Below, in pieces: positions 55,822-64,000 of a stretch of 64,000 nt of DNA (its first letter is position 1; each line of letters opens with the position of its first letter). Made by a program: the position numbers and the translations under genes. The DNA comes from Massilia sp. Leaf139 (GTDB taxonomy: Bacteria > Pseudomonadota > Gammaproteobacteria > Burkholderiales > Burkholderiaceae_D): the NCBI RefSeq assembly GCF_001424165.1, contig NZ_LMOJ01000022.1:149882-213881 (forward strand), in the 5' to 3' direction. Under the pieces are notes generated by a model that saw nothing but the letters and a program-made list of their open reading frames with translations, searched no databases and was not told the origin of the DNA.

Positions 55822-56988
55822 ATGGCCTTGCTGGACTCACACCCCCTTCCGCTGGTGCGCATGCACCCGGTGGCCAATGGCCGCCACGAGTGGGTGGCGC
55901 TCCGCATGGATGTCGGCAGCGGGCGAGTGGCGGAGCTGATCCCGGCGCTGTTCGGCACGCCCGACCTGCTGGCGGCCGTGGCCCCGCTCGACTGCGTGCT
56001 GCAGCTGGCATCGCCTGCGCAGCTCACCCCCAATCTGCTCACCCTGCTGCCGCCGAACCGCGTCGTGCTGGCGTTTGCCGCCGCCGCGCTGGCGCAGGAG
56101 GGCGCGGCGCAGCGGCTCGCGGCCCTGCACGACACCGGCTACCGCGTGCTGCTCGACGGCACGCTGCCTCCAGGCGTCGCCCGTCCGGGCCAGGTGCGTT
56201 CGGTGTCCTTCGATTGCCATGACGCCGCGCCTGCCGCCGGCAGTCTGCTGGCGCCCTTCGGGCCCCATCTGGCGCACGGGGTCGACGGCGCCGCGCGCCT
56301 GCAGGAATGCGCGCGTGCCGGCTTCACCTGGTTCAGCGGCGATTATCCGTTCGACGCGGCGGCCGGCGGCAAGGAGCAGGACTGCACCTCGCGCCGCCGC
56401 ATCCTCGGCCTGCTGGCGCTGCTCGCGACCGACGCCGATTCGCGCGAACTCGAACAGCTGCTGCGCCAGGATCCGGCGCTCTCCTTCCACCTGCTCAAGC
56501 TCGTCAACTCGGCGGCCTTTGCGGTGAACACGTCCATCACCGGCTATGCCCAGGCGATCGCCGTCCTCGGACGGCGCCAGCTGCAGCGCTGGCTGCAACT
56601 GCTGCTGTACGCGCGCAGCGGCGCCGACGGCTTGCCGAATCCGCTGCTGCCGCTGGCCGCCCTGCGCGCCGCCCAGCTGGAAAGGCTGTGCAAGCGCGAG
56701 GGCGGCGACCGCGACGCGCAAGACCTTGCCTTCATGACCGGCGCCTTTTCCCTGCTCGACCGCCTGCTCGGCATGTCGATGGCCGAGATCCTGGCCGACC
56801 TGCGCCTGCCGGCCCACGTGGCGGCGGCGCTGCTGGCGCGCGAAGGCGTGCTTGGACAGCGCCTGCGGCTGACCGAAGAGGGCATCGATGCGCCGGCCCT
56901 GGCGCGCGCCCAGGTCGATGCCGCCACCTGGTGGGACAGCCAGCTGCACGCCTATCACTGGGCGATCCAGGTGGGCCGCAATGTCTGA
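55822..56988 (+). CDS. HDOD domain signalling protein
   Basis: This 388-residue protein resembles YuxH-type proteins. The N-terminal half (about 1-190) looks like a degenerate EAL-type barrel with no catalytic motif. The C-terminal HDOD domain (about 195-380) has SRELEQLLRQDPALSFHLLKLVNSA and ITGYAQAIAVLGRRQLQRWL. HDOD proteins help signalling complexes rather than hydrolyse nucleotides. It overlaps the next GGDEF-EAL gene by eight bases, so they are translationally coupled. Confidence 0.85.
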   Translation: MALLDSHPLPLVRMHPVANGRHEWVALRMDVGSGRVAELIPALFGTPDLLAAVAPLDCVLQLASPAQLTPNLLTLLPPNRVVLAFAAAALAQEGAAQRLAALHDTGYRVLLDGTLPPGVARPGQVRSVSFDCHDAAPAAGSLLAPFGPHLAHGVDGAARLQECARAGFTWFSGDYPFDAAAGGKEQDCTSRRRILGLLALLATDADSRELEQLLRQDPALSFHLLKLVNSAAFAVNTSITGYAQAIAVLGRRQLQRWLQLLLYARSGADGLPNPLLPLAALRAAQLERLCKREGGDRDAQDLAFMTGAFSLLDRLLGMSMAEILADLRLPAHVAAALLAREGVLGQRLRLTEEGIDAPALARAQVDAATWWDSQLHAYHWAIQVGRNV

Positions 56989-59041
56989 CGCGCTGGTATT
57001 GCCCACCCACGATTTCGTGGCCTGCAGCGCCGCGCTGAGCCAGGCCGTGATGCGCCTGCGCGGCGAGGCCCTGGCCGAGGAACTGGGCCGCATCGCGCGC
57101 GCCCTGCTGGCCAGTCCCGCGGGGCGCTTCATGCCCGTCGACCCGATGACGCCGAACGGCGCCGAACCGTGCACGGCGCCGCCCGGCATGCTGGTGCAGG
57201 AGATCCATACCGACGGCGCCTACTATGGCTGCTACGAGCTCGGCGGACGTGCCGACTACGACGAACAGGATCGGCGCAACCTGGCCGGCCTCGCCACGCT
57301 CACCGGCACGCTCCTGCAGGTGCATTCGCTGGCCCGCCACGCCACCCACGCCTATGCCGGCATCGAGGCGCAGCTGGCGCAGCAGTCGCAGATCCTCGAC
57401 CAGATCCACGAATCGGTGCTGACCCTCGACCTGATGGGCTACATCACCAGCTGGAACGGCGGCGCCGAGCGCCTGTTCGGCTATTCCTCGCTGGAGGCGG
57501 TGGGGCAGAGCATCCTGTTCCTCTACGTCGACGAGGACGAGAACCTGCCCGACGGTTTCGCTGAGGGCGGCGGTCGGATGATGGAAGTGCGGCGCAGGAA
57601 GAAATCCGGCGAGGTGTTCTGGGCCAGCCTCTCGCTCTCGCCGTTGCGCGACCTCGAGGAGCGCCCGGTCGGCCTGATCGCCTACCTCACCGACATCACC
57701 GAGCGAAAACTCGCCGAAGAACGCCTGCACCACCTGGCCTATTACAACGAACTGACCGGCCTGCCGAACCGCACCCTGTTCGCGCGCCTGGTCGACCAGG
57801 CCCTGACGGTCGTGCAGCGCAACGAGGCCACCGGCTGCGTGCTGTTCATCGACCTGAACCGCTTCAAGCTCGTGAACGACACCCTGGGACGGCGCATCGG
57901 CGACGAGCTGCTGCGCCAGGTCGCGGCGCGCTTTCGCGCCACCCTGCGCGAGGAAGACGTGGTCGCGCACCTGGCCGGCGACGAATTCGCGGTCGGCCTG
58001 TTCGACGTCAAGCAGCACTTCGAAGCCACCACCGTGGCCCAGAAACTGCAGGCGGCCCTGGACGCGCCTTTCCTGATCGAGGGCCACGACCTGCGCGTGG
58101 GCGCCAGCGTCGGCATCAGCGTCTTCCCGCAGGACGGCGTCGAAGCCGACGCGCTGCTGCGCAATGCCGACATTGCGATGGCGCGCGCCAAAGAGGGCCA
58201 CGCGAATCCGGATCACAGCGTCGCCTTCTACAGCATGGACATGAACCAGGGCATGCACGAGCGCATGCGTATCGAGTCCGGCCTGCGCCACGCGCTCGGC
58301 CACGGCGAACTGCTGCTGTACTACCAGCCGAAATTCGAAATCGGCAGCGACCGCCTGGTCGGGGCCGAAGCCCTGGTGCGCTGGCTGCATCCCGAACGCG
58401 GCTTGGTGCCCCCCGCCGACTTCATCCCGCTGGCCGAAACCACGGGCCTGATCGTGCAGGTCGGCGAATGGGTGCTGGAACAGGCCTGCGCCCAGGCCTC
58501 CGTCTGGCAGCGCGCCGGTCTGCGGCCCTTCCGCCTGGCCGTGAACGTCTCCGCGCGCGAATTCACCGAGTCGCTGCCGACCCGCGTCGCCGCCACGCTG
58601 GCGCGCTACGAACTGGACGCCTGCTGGCTCGAACTGGAGATCACCGAAAGCACGCTGATGCACGACATCGACCGCGTGATCGGCATCATGGATCGCATCA
58701 ACGCCCTGGGCGTGGCGCTCTCGCTGGACGACTTCGGCACGGGCTACTCGAGCCTGTCCTACCTGAAGCGCTTCCCGATCCACACCCTCAAGATCGACCG
58801 TTCGTTCACGACGGGTATCCCGCTCGATGCCAGCGATTGCGCCATCGCCAGTACCATCATCAGCATCGGGCGCCAGTTGGGGCACCGGGTGATTGCGGAA
58901 GGGGTCGAGACGCTCGAGCAGCTTTCTTTCTTGCGCGAGTCGGGGTGCGATGAGGTGCAGGGGTATTTGTATGCGGCGCCGGTCCCGGCGGCGAGGTTCG
59001 AGCAGGGGTTGAGGGAGAATTGGTTGTTGGTGGGGGTGTAA
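56981..59041 (+). CDS. GAF/PAS/GGDEF/EAL c-di-GMP protein
   Basis: This 686-residue cytoplasmic protein has an N-terminal GAF-like region (about 1-145), a PAS domain (about 147-260, YITSWNGGAERLFGYSSLEAV), a GGDEF domain with LAGDEF at the active site (about 262-415), and an EAL domain (about 425-675; EALVRWLHP, NVSAREF, DDFGTGYSSLSYL, EGVETLEQL). AGDEF variants are often active. The start lies in the end of the HDOD gene. Its stop is followed by a dense run of hairpins. Confidence 0.92.
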   Translation: MSDALVLPTHDFVACSAALSQAVMRLRGEALAEELGRIARALLASPAGRFMPVDPMTPNGAEPCTAPPGMLVQEIHTDGAYYGCYELGGRADYDEQDRRNLAGLATLTGTLLQVHSLARHATHAYAGIEAQLAQQSQILDQIHESVLTLDLMGYITSWNGGAERLFGYSSLEAVGQSILFLYVDEDENLPDGFAEGGGRMMEVRRRKKSGEVFWASLSLSPLRDLEERPVGLIAYLTDITERKLAEERLHHLAYYNELTGLPNRTLFARLVDQALTVVQRNEATGCVLFIDLNRFKLVNDTLGRRIGDELLRQVAARFRATLREEDVVAHLAGDEFAVGLFDVKQHFEATTVAQKLQAALDAPFLIEGHDLRVGASVGISVFPQDGVEADALLRNADIAMARAKEGHANPDHSVAFYSMDMNQGMHERMRIESGLRHALGHGELLLYYQPKFEIGSDRLVGAEALVRWLHPERGLVPPADFIPLAETTGLIVQVGEWVLEQACAQASVWQRAGLRPFRLAVNVSAREFTESLPTRVAATLARYELDACWLELEITESTLMHDIDRVIGIMDRINALGVALSLDDFGTGYSSLSYLKRFPIHTLKIDRSFTTGIPLDASDCAIASTIISIGRQLGHRVIAEGVETLEQLSFLRESGCDEVQGYLYAAPVPAARFEQGLRENWLLVGV

Positions 59042-59048
59042 TTCTTGT

Positions 59049-59168
59049 GGCGGGCCCTCGGCCCGCCGCGCTGCCCGCGTAGCGGGCAGCAGCATGAGGA
59101 TTCGAAGAGGGCCGGGCAAGTATGCCCGGCCCTTCGAATCTCACACGGGAGGCGCGCAGGCGCCTCCC
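59049..59168. repeat. run of four perfect hairpins between the EAL gene and tRNA-Ser
   Basis: H1 59049-59067 (GGCGGGCC/GGCCCGCC). H2 59070-59090 (GCTGCCCGC/GCGGGCAGC). H3 59099-59140 (GATTCGAAG...GGGCCGGGCA with TGCCCGGCCCTTCGAATC). H4 59147-59168 (GGGAGGCGC/GCGCCTCCC). They are almost contiguous and unrelated to each other in sequence. Function is unknown; the first may terminate the upstream gene. Confidence 0.75.
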
Positions 59169-59169
59169 T

Positions 59170-59232
59170 CGCTTCCGCCAAGAAATAAAAAAACCGCCTT
59201 GGGGCGGTTTTCTTTATTTCTTGGCGGAAGCG
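59170..59232 (-). terminator. terminator of tRNA-Ser inside a larger palindrome
   Basis: AAAACCGCC and GGCGGTTTT form the inner stem with a T run on the minus strand. Twenty flanking bases on each side are exact complements: CGCTTCCGCC...AATAAA at 59170-59189 with TTTATT...GGCGGAAGCG at 59213-59232. The right arm includes the 3' end of the tRNA itself. Confidence 0.85.
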
Positions 59233-59311
59233 GTGAGATTCGAACTCACGAACGGGTTCCCCCGTCGGCAGTTTTCAAGACTGCTGCCTTCAACCACTCG
59301 GCCACGCTTCC
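59222..59311 (-). tRNA. tRNA-Ser (anticodon TGA)
   Basis: The 90-nt gene includes an encoded CCA. The acceptor strands GGAAGCG and CGCTTCC pair fully. The anticodon loop CTTGAAA gives UGA. A long variable arm (GCCGACGGGGGAACCCGTTC region) is as expected for serine tRNA, and the T arm has AGTTCGAATCT. Its terminator is fused with a palindrome that copies the acceptor 3' strand. Confidence 0.96.
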
Positions 59312-59433
59312 TAACGCCCGGCATTATACATAAATCATTCTCGTCAGGGCAGGCAATCGGGGCGGCGGGGCGCTTCGGCCCGCTGATACGTGCGCTTTGC
59401 TATATGATGCGCGCTTCATACCGAAAGTCCGCA

Positions 59434-60069
59434 ATGCTCATCATCACCCTCAAACAAGGCAAGGAAAAAGCCCTCCTCGCCGGCGACCCCTGGATCTATC
59501 TCTCCGCCATCGAAAAAGTCGACGGCAAGCCGCAGGAGCGCAGCAAACTTGGCGCCACCGCCATCGTGCAATCGTCGGCGCGCAAGTTCCTGGCGCGCGC
59601 CGCCTATAACGCCAAGTCCCAGATCGCCGCCCGCGTCTGGACGCTGCGCGAAGACGAGCCGGTCGACCATGCCATGATCAAGCGCCGCGTACAGGCCGCG
59701 ATCGCCGCCCGCGCCGGCGCGCTGGAGAACGCCGATCCGCAGGCCTTGATCCAGCTGGTAGACGGCGACAAGGACGGCCTATCCGGCCTGCTGGTGCACA
59801 GCTACGGCGGCAAGGATGGCTACCTGGTCTGCCAGTTCAATTCCGCCGGCATTGACCTGTGGAAGGTGCCCGTCGTGCAGGCGCTCCTCAAGGAGACAGG
59901 CTGCCCCAACGTCTACGAACGCTGCGACCCGCTGATGCGCCAGGGCGAGGGCTTGCCCGTCATCGCACGCGTGCGCGCCGGCGACGAGCCGCCGCAGAAG
60001 CTGATGGTGCGCGAGGGCGGCAGGCTGGTGCCGATGGATATCCGCACCGGGTTCGTCTATCCGCGTTAA
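59434..60069 (+). pseudogene. truncated RlmI-like rRNA cytosine methyltransferase
   Basis: The 211-residue frame matches the PUA and middle domain of RlmI-type 23S rRNA methyltransferases (about 396 residues when whole): ITLKQGKEKALLAGDPWIYLSAI, ARAAYNAKSQIAARVWTL and LVDGDKDGLSGLLVHSYG. It ends in MDIRTGFVYPR, at the position where relatives read GHKTGFYLDQRDNR and continue into the SAM-binding Rossmann domain, which is missing here. The frame has a weak ribosome site. It is probably inactive as a methyltransferase. Its last four bases overlap the end of the convergent methyltransferase-HNH gene. Confidence 0.75.
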
Positions 60070-61790
60070 AGGACGAGCACGCGCTCGCCGGCAGCGAGCG
60101 GTTCCCAGGGCCGCAAGCCCTGATCCTTGCCCAGCCGGATGCGGTGCAGCTTCATTGCGTCAATGACGTCGGCGGTGCCAGGGCTGCTTGCCAGCACCGG
60201 CAAGCTCTGGCTGGCCTCCAGGAAGAACTGGCGGCCGTGCTCGTCGCCCCCGCCGAGGTAGGCTTCGGCCCACCAGTCGGTGATGCGCTCGCTGGCACGC
60301 TCCAGTCCCGCCTGCGTCACCAGGCGGTTCGATTTCTGGATGTTGATGCGGCGCGCCGCCGGCATCAGGTTCCATGCATCGCCGCAGGGCCAGGCCGCGA
60401 ATGGGAAGCAGTGGTCGACGTCGTAATCGTCTTTCAGCCGCGCGCCCGACCAGACGCAGTAGACGGCTTTGCCCGCGGCGCGCAAACGTTCGACGGCTGC
60501 GCGCGCGATGCCGGTGTCGCGCGCGGGATCGATCCACGCGAGATACGTGTGCGCCAGCATGCGCACGTCTGGCCGCCCGCCGCCGGCATAGTTGTCGATC
60601 AGCCGTACCCACTCGGACACGAGCACGGGCTCCACCCATACGTTGTAGTGGGTAAGCGCCTGCCACAGCTCCAGTGGGACGTGGAAGTCGCCCAGGCTCC
60701 ACAGGAATGCGTCGTCGATCAGGAGCCGGGACGGCGTGACTGCCTGGCGGCGCCGGCACACATCGAAGATGGGCTTGTCGCTAGCCGGCCAGCACAGATG
60801 CTTGACCGGCATGTCCCGGATCAGCTGCGAGATTTCGGACAGGCTGCGGTGAAGATGCTTTGCGGTGTCGCCTGCGAATACGGAACCGACGCGAAGCTCC
60901 ACCGAAGCGATCGGATACAGCGCGTTGAAGCTGTCCGTCACAAAGCCCGGCCCCGTGCCCTGGCTTGTCGGCGGCATCTGCGGCAAACCGTTTTCGATCA
61001 AGGGCTTGTACATCCGCATCCAGAACAGCGATACGAGTCCGAGCGGCACCGCGACCGAATCGGCTTCGAAGCGCGCCAGGCCCGAGGCGCAGTCGGCAAT
61101 ACGGGCGAGCACACGCAGCAGGGCGATTTTGTAGGTCGACTGTTTTCGATCTTCCAGGATCAGCTGCCGCAGCAGCGGCAGGGCGCCGAGTCCGTCGTCC
61201 GGCAGCCCCAGCACCACATTCGTCCACGTCACATCGCCACGTCCCAGCCTGTCCTCGCTGTCCGTCGCGCGCAGCACGCGCAGGCCGAACTGCAGGGCCA
61301 GCCCTGTCAGCTCCTGCAGCGACACCGCATGCATTTCGCGCTCGGCGTCCGGCGCAGCGAGGCGCAGGCTGATCGCAATGCGGCCCTTGGGGGCGAGCAG
61401 GGTCGCCAGCTTGCGCAGCGCACGCTGGCGCTCGTCCGGCGGAATGTGCATCCAGACCGCCGACAGCAGGATCAGATCGAAACGCAGGCCGAGGCGGCCG
61501 ACCATGGACAAGTCGGGCAGGCTGTCGGACAGCCAGTGAATACGCGGCGAAGGGTGGAGCGCGCGTGCCTGCGCGAGCATGGCGCCGGACGGTTCGACGG
61601 CGACCACGTCGTAGCCATGCGCTGCAAACCAGGCGGCGTCGCGTCCGGAGCCGGCGCCGATGTCGAGCACGGTTGCGCCCGGCGCCGGTAACAGGTCGAG
61701 CAGCGGTGCATGCACCTCGTCGAACGACAGCGATTCGTACTGCGCGACCAGGCGCGACGCATGCTGTTCATAGTGCGGGATGACCGTCAT
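60066..61790 (-). CDS. methyltransferase-HNH nuclease fusion protein
   Basis: This 574-residue protein joins an N-terminal SAM-dependent methyltransferase of the small-molecule type (about 1-195; motif I VLDIGAGSGRDAAWF at 41-55, acidic VEPSGAM at 65-71, FDLILLSAVW at 104-113) to a middle domain of unknown family (about 205-430, LEDRKQSTYKIALLRVL) and a C-terminal HNH nuclease motif (CVWSGARLKDDYDVDHCFPF at 445-464, then NLMPAARRINIQKSNRL with Asn474 and Asn483). His460 is the likely general base. It has no DPPY/NPPF motif, so DNA amino-methylation is not expected. The gene is alone, next to a truncated rlmI. A defence role is plausible but unproven. Confidence 0.8.
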   Translation of the reverse strand: MTVIPHYEQHASRLVAQYESLSFDEVHAPLLDLLPAPGATVLDIGAGSGRDAAWFAAHGYDVVAVEPSGAMLAQARALHPSPRIHWLSDSLPDLSMVGRLGLRFDLILLSAVWMHIPPDERQRALRKLATLLAPKGRIAISLRLAAPDAEREMHAVSLQELTGLALQFGLRVLRATDSEDRLGRGDVTWTNVVLGLPDDGLGALPLLRQLILEDRKQSTYKIALLRVLARIADCASGLARFEADSVAVPLGLVSLFWMRMYKPLIENGLPQMPPTSQGTGPGFVTDSFNALYPIASVELRVGSVFAGDTAKHLHRSLSEISQLIRDMPVKHLCWPASDKPIFDVCRRRQAVTPSRLLIDDAFLWSLGDFHVPLELWQALTHYNVWVEPVLVSEWVRLIDNYAGGGRPDVRMLAHTYLAWIDPARDTGIARAAVERLRAAGKAVYCVWSGARLKDDYDVDHCFPFAAWPCGDAWNLMPAARRINIQKSNRLVTQAGLERASERITDWWAEAYLGGGDEHGRQFFLEASQSLPVLASSPGTADVIDAMKLHRIRLGKDQGLRPWEPLAAGERVLVL

Positions 61791-62030
61791 CGCTGTTGGT
61801 TGTCGTGGAATTTGAACAATTGTATGTCGAAACTGTTCAATATCTTGCTTGAACCAATGGCACCAATGTGTCTTGCTCTATTTTTCCCAAGAAAACATCC
61901 GTTGCTTTGACCGCAACATCAAGGCAAACTTCTATCCAAAAATCACAATATTGAGAATTTTGAGCAGTAATACATTGGAAACATATTCCTGCATGGATAT
62001 TATGGCCGATTCTTTTGACGAATCCATCGC

Positions 62031-63740
62031 ATGAACAACCCGGTTCGCGCCCGTGTCGCAGCGCGGCGTCCCCTGCGCCTGGCCACCCTGACCATGCTCA
62101 CAGTCAGCATTGCCGTCACCTTTACCGTGCTGCTGCACCTCGCGCTGGTCAGCCATTTCGCCCACGAGCAGGCGCGCAAGGAAGCGCAGTTGCGGCTGCA
62201 GCAGTTGTCCTGGCAGATGCGCGATTCGCTCAACCGGGTCACCGGCAGCGCCATCGTGACCGTCAAGCTGCTGTCGGAACTGCCGCAGGTGCGCACCTAC
62301 GAACAGCCGGCAGCCACGCGCAGCGTGCTCGAATCGGTGCAGCGCGCGGTGGCCGACTACGCCTGGATCGGCGTGGCCGACGCGGGCGGCAAGGTGCGGG
62401 CGGCCACTGGCGGTATGCTCGAAGGAGCGCAGGTCGACGCGCGGCCCTGGTTCCAAGCCGGCTTGAAGGGCGCGCATGCGACCGACTACCATCCGGCGCT
62501 GCTGCTCAATAAACTATTGCCGAAGGCGGCCGATCCCTGGCGCTTCATCGACATGTCGGCGCCGCTGCTCGGCACGGACGGCGCCGTGCGCGGCGTGGTC
62601 GGGGTGCACATGAGCTGGCAATGGGCGCGCAACCGCGCGCGCCAGCTGCTCACGCCGGCCCTGCGCGAATACGGCGCCGAGGTGCTGGTGGTGCGGGCGG
62701 ACGGCACCGTCCTGCTCGGACCTGCGGGCCTGGTCGAGACGAAGATCGACAGTCCGAGCCTGCGCCTGGCATTGGCGGGCCAGACCGGGTCGCTGCGCGA
62801 GCAGGGCGCCGACGGCAAGGCCTATTTGACCGGCTACAGCCGCACCGGCACCGCCGGCGACCCGGCCACCCTGCAGTGGGCCGTGCTGGTGCGCCATACC
62901 GAGGACGCGGCGCTGGCCGAGGCGCGCGACCTCGAGCGGCGGATGATCTGGCTGAGCGTGTTGATGGCAGCCGTGCTCGCCGGCTGCGCGGCGCTGCTGG
63001 CGCGGCGCCTGACGCGGCCGATGGATGCGCTCAGCGGCGCGATCGAGCAGGCCGCCGAGGCGACGCGCGCCGGCGGGCGTCCCGATGATATCCCGGTCGT
63101 GCATGGCTTCCACGAGGCGCAAGTATTGTCGCAAGCGATGCGCGACCTGGTGCGCAGCGAGGAGGCGCACCGCAGCGCGCTTGAGACGATGAACCAGCAG
63201 CTGGAAAGCACGGTCGCCGCCCGCACCGCCGAGCTGGAAGCCTTGCTGCTGCACGATGGCCTGACCGGCCTGCCCAACCGGCGCGCCCTGATGCAGACCC
63301 TGCCCGACGCCATGCATCGCGCCGCGCGCGCACATAAACCCTGCGCCTTGCTGTTCCTCGACATGGACGGCTTCAAGGGCGTCAACGACACCCATGGCCA
63401 CGAGGAGGGCGACGAATTGCTGCGCCAGTTCGGTGCGCGCCTGGCCGAAGCCGTGCGCAAGACCGACCTGGCCGCGCGCCTGGCCGGCGACGAATTCGTC
63501 GTCGTCCTCGAGGGCCTGGGCGACGCTGAGGACGCTTACCAGAAGGCAGACAGCCTGCTGGCCGTCTTGCGCCGTCCTTACCGCCTCAAACGCGCGACGG
63601 TGACGGTGGGCGCCAGCATCGGCGTGGCCCTGCACGGGCCGGGCGACGCCCACGATCTCGACGCCTGGCTGGCGCGGGCCGACGGCGCCATGTATGCCGC
63701 CAAACGGGGCGGCAAGAATACGGTGGCGCTGGCGGCATGA
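62031..63740 (+). CDS. membrane diguanylate cyclase (Cache sensor, HAMP, GGDEF)
   Basis: This 569-residue protein has a first membrane helix (about 16-40), a periplasmic Cache-type sensor (about 45-295, with WIGVADAGGKVRAATGGML and VDARPWFQAGLKGA), a second helix (about 304-323), HAMP (to about 375), a coiled coil and a GGDEF domain with LAGDEFVVVLE. No EAL domain is present, so it should be a cyclase making c-di-GMP in response to an extracellular ligand. Confidence 0.92.
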   Translation: MNNPVRARVAARRPLRLATLTMLTVSIAVTFTVLLHLALVSHFAHEQARKEAQLRLQQLSWQMRDSLNRVTGSAIVTVKLLSELPQVRTYEQPAATRSVLESVQRAVADYAWIGVADAGGKVRAATGGMLEGAQVDARPWFQAGLKGAHATDYHPALLLNKLLPKAADPWRFIDMSAPLLGTDGAVRGVVGVHMSWQWARNRARQLLTPALREYGAEVLVVRADGTVLLGPAGLVETKIDSPSLRLALAGQTGSLREQGADGKAYLTGYSRTGTAGDPATLQWAVLVRHTEDAALAEARDLERRMIWLSVLMAAVLAGCAALLARRLTRPMDALSGAIEQAAEATRAGGRPDDIPVVHGFHEAQVLSQAMRDLVRSEEAHRSALETMNQQLESTVAARTAELEALLLHDGLTGLPNRRALMQTLPDAMHRAARAHKPCALLFLDMDGFKGVNDTHGHEEGDELLRQFGARLAEAVRKTDLAARLAGDEFVVVLEGLGDAEDAYQKADSLLAVLRRPYRLKRATVTVGASIGVALHGPGDAHDLDAWLARADGAMYAAKRGGKNTVALAA

Positions 63741-63868
63741 GCAATTTTTGATAATTCGTCGGAATCTACCTACATGCAGACAAGCTGAATCGGTCAGCTG
63801 TATGTGCGACATTCGACAGATGAAGCCGCTTGAGAGGCGTAATGTAGAGGCGTGGAGAGGATACGCCG

Positions 63869-64000
63869 ATGCTCAAGTCGTTGATTACGTTTGCAGTACT
63901 GGGAGGAAGCACCGCACTGGCCTGCGCGCAGGGCGGGGTGAAGGCCGGGGTGAAGGCTTACAGCGTCGTCGACGCCCGGGGTACGGGGCAGGGCGGATGC
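63869..64000 (+). CDS. secreted protein, N-terminal fragment cut by the window end
   Basis: The frame starts with ATG after GGAGAGG and runs 44 codons to the window end without a stop. It opens with a signal peptide (MLKSLITFAVLGGSTALACAQ), followed by a Gly/Lys/Val stretch. Nothing more can be said about the product, which should be exported. Confidence 0.6.
   Translation, partial: MLKSLITFAVLGGSTALACAQGGVKAGVKAYSVVDARGTGQGGC

Overview
The window is high-GC DNA from a betaproteobacterium, most likely Oxalobacteraceae (Massilia-like). This assignment is an inference from family resemblance and gene order: ffs-dnaX-ybaB-recR, glyA-nrdR-ribD-ribE, ribBX-ribH-nusB, a complete ybgC-tolQRAB-pal-cpoB operon, a ZTP riboswitch before glyA, and many c-di-GMP and chemotaxis genes. 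It is mostly chromosomal core, with small accessory patches that differ in base composition or carry broken genes.

Layout. 0-6.8 kb: a Gly/Thr-repeat lipoprotein, nnrD, a histidine phosphatase, the cystine carrier tcyP, a chemoreceptor ending in a GWEEF tail, and a small secreted protein. 6.8-9.0 kb: an AT-rich island with a double-glycine leader peptide, a frameshifted CPBP membrane protease and two gene remnants. 9.0-14.5 kb: tRNA-Lys and the Tol-Pal operon. 14.9-22.8 kb: ydfG, riboswitch-controlled glyA, nrdR, five type IV pilin genes (no pilY1), ribD and ribE. 22.8-31.6 kb: a NERD-domain protein, an S9 peptidase with an in-frame TGA, an M16 peptidase and a REC-GAF-PAS-GGDEF-EAL protein. 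31.9-37.3 kb: ribBX (its GTP cyclohydrolase II half has lost the zinc ligands), ribH, nusB, a lytic transglycosylase with a long leader, and ubiD. 37.4-42.7 kb: SRP RNA, a membrane chemoreceptor, dnaX, ybaB, a YCII protein and recR. 42.9-48 kb: a glycosyltransferase/deacetylase pair, a small lipoprotein and a penicillin acylase. 48-59 kb: a hybrid kinase with its c-di-GMP output protein, yjiX-cstA, and an HDOD plus GGDEF-EAL pair. 59-64 kb: a run of perfect hairpins, tRNA-Ser, a truncated rlmI, a methyltransferase-HNH fusion, a GGDEF protein and a partial secreted protein.

How the genes work together. Riboflavin synthesis is split over two loci (ribD-ribE and ribBX-ribH). GTP cyclohydrolase II activity must be encoded elsewhere, because the fused domain here looks inactive. 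Tol-Pal maintains the outer membrane. Four proteins with a GGDEF domain (three of them GGDEF-EAL), a hybrid kinase, an HDOD protein and two chemoreceptors make this a signalling-rich stretch.

The least explained items are the methyltransferase-HNH fusion abutting a broken rlmI, the GG-leader peptide with its CPBP protease, and a family of exactly 101-bp intergenic palindromes whose arms differ between copies yet stay complementary. All calls come from reading the sequence; no database search was run.
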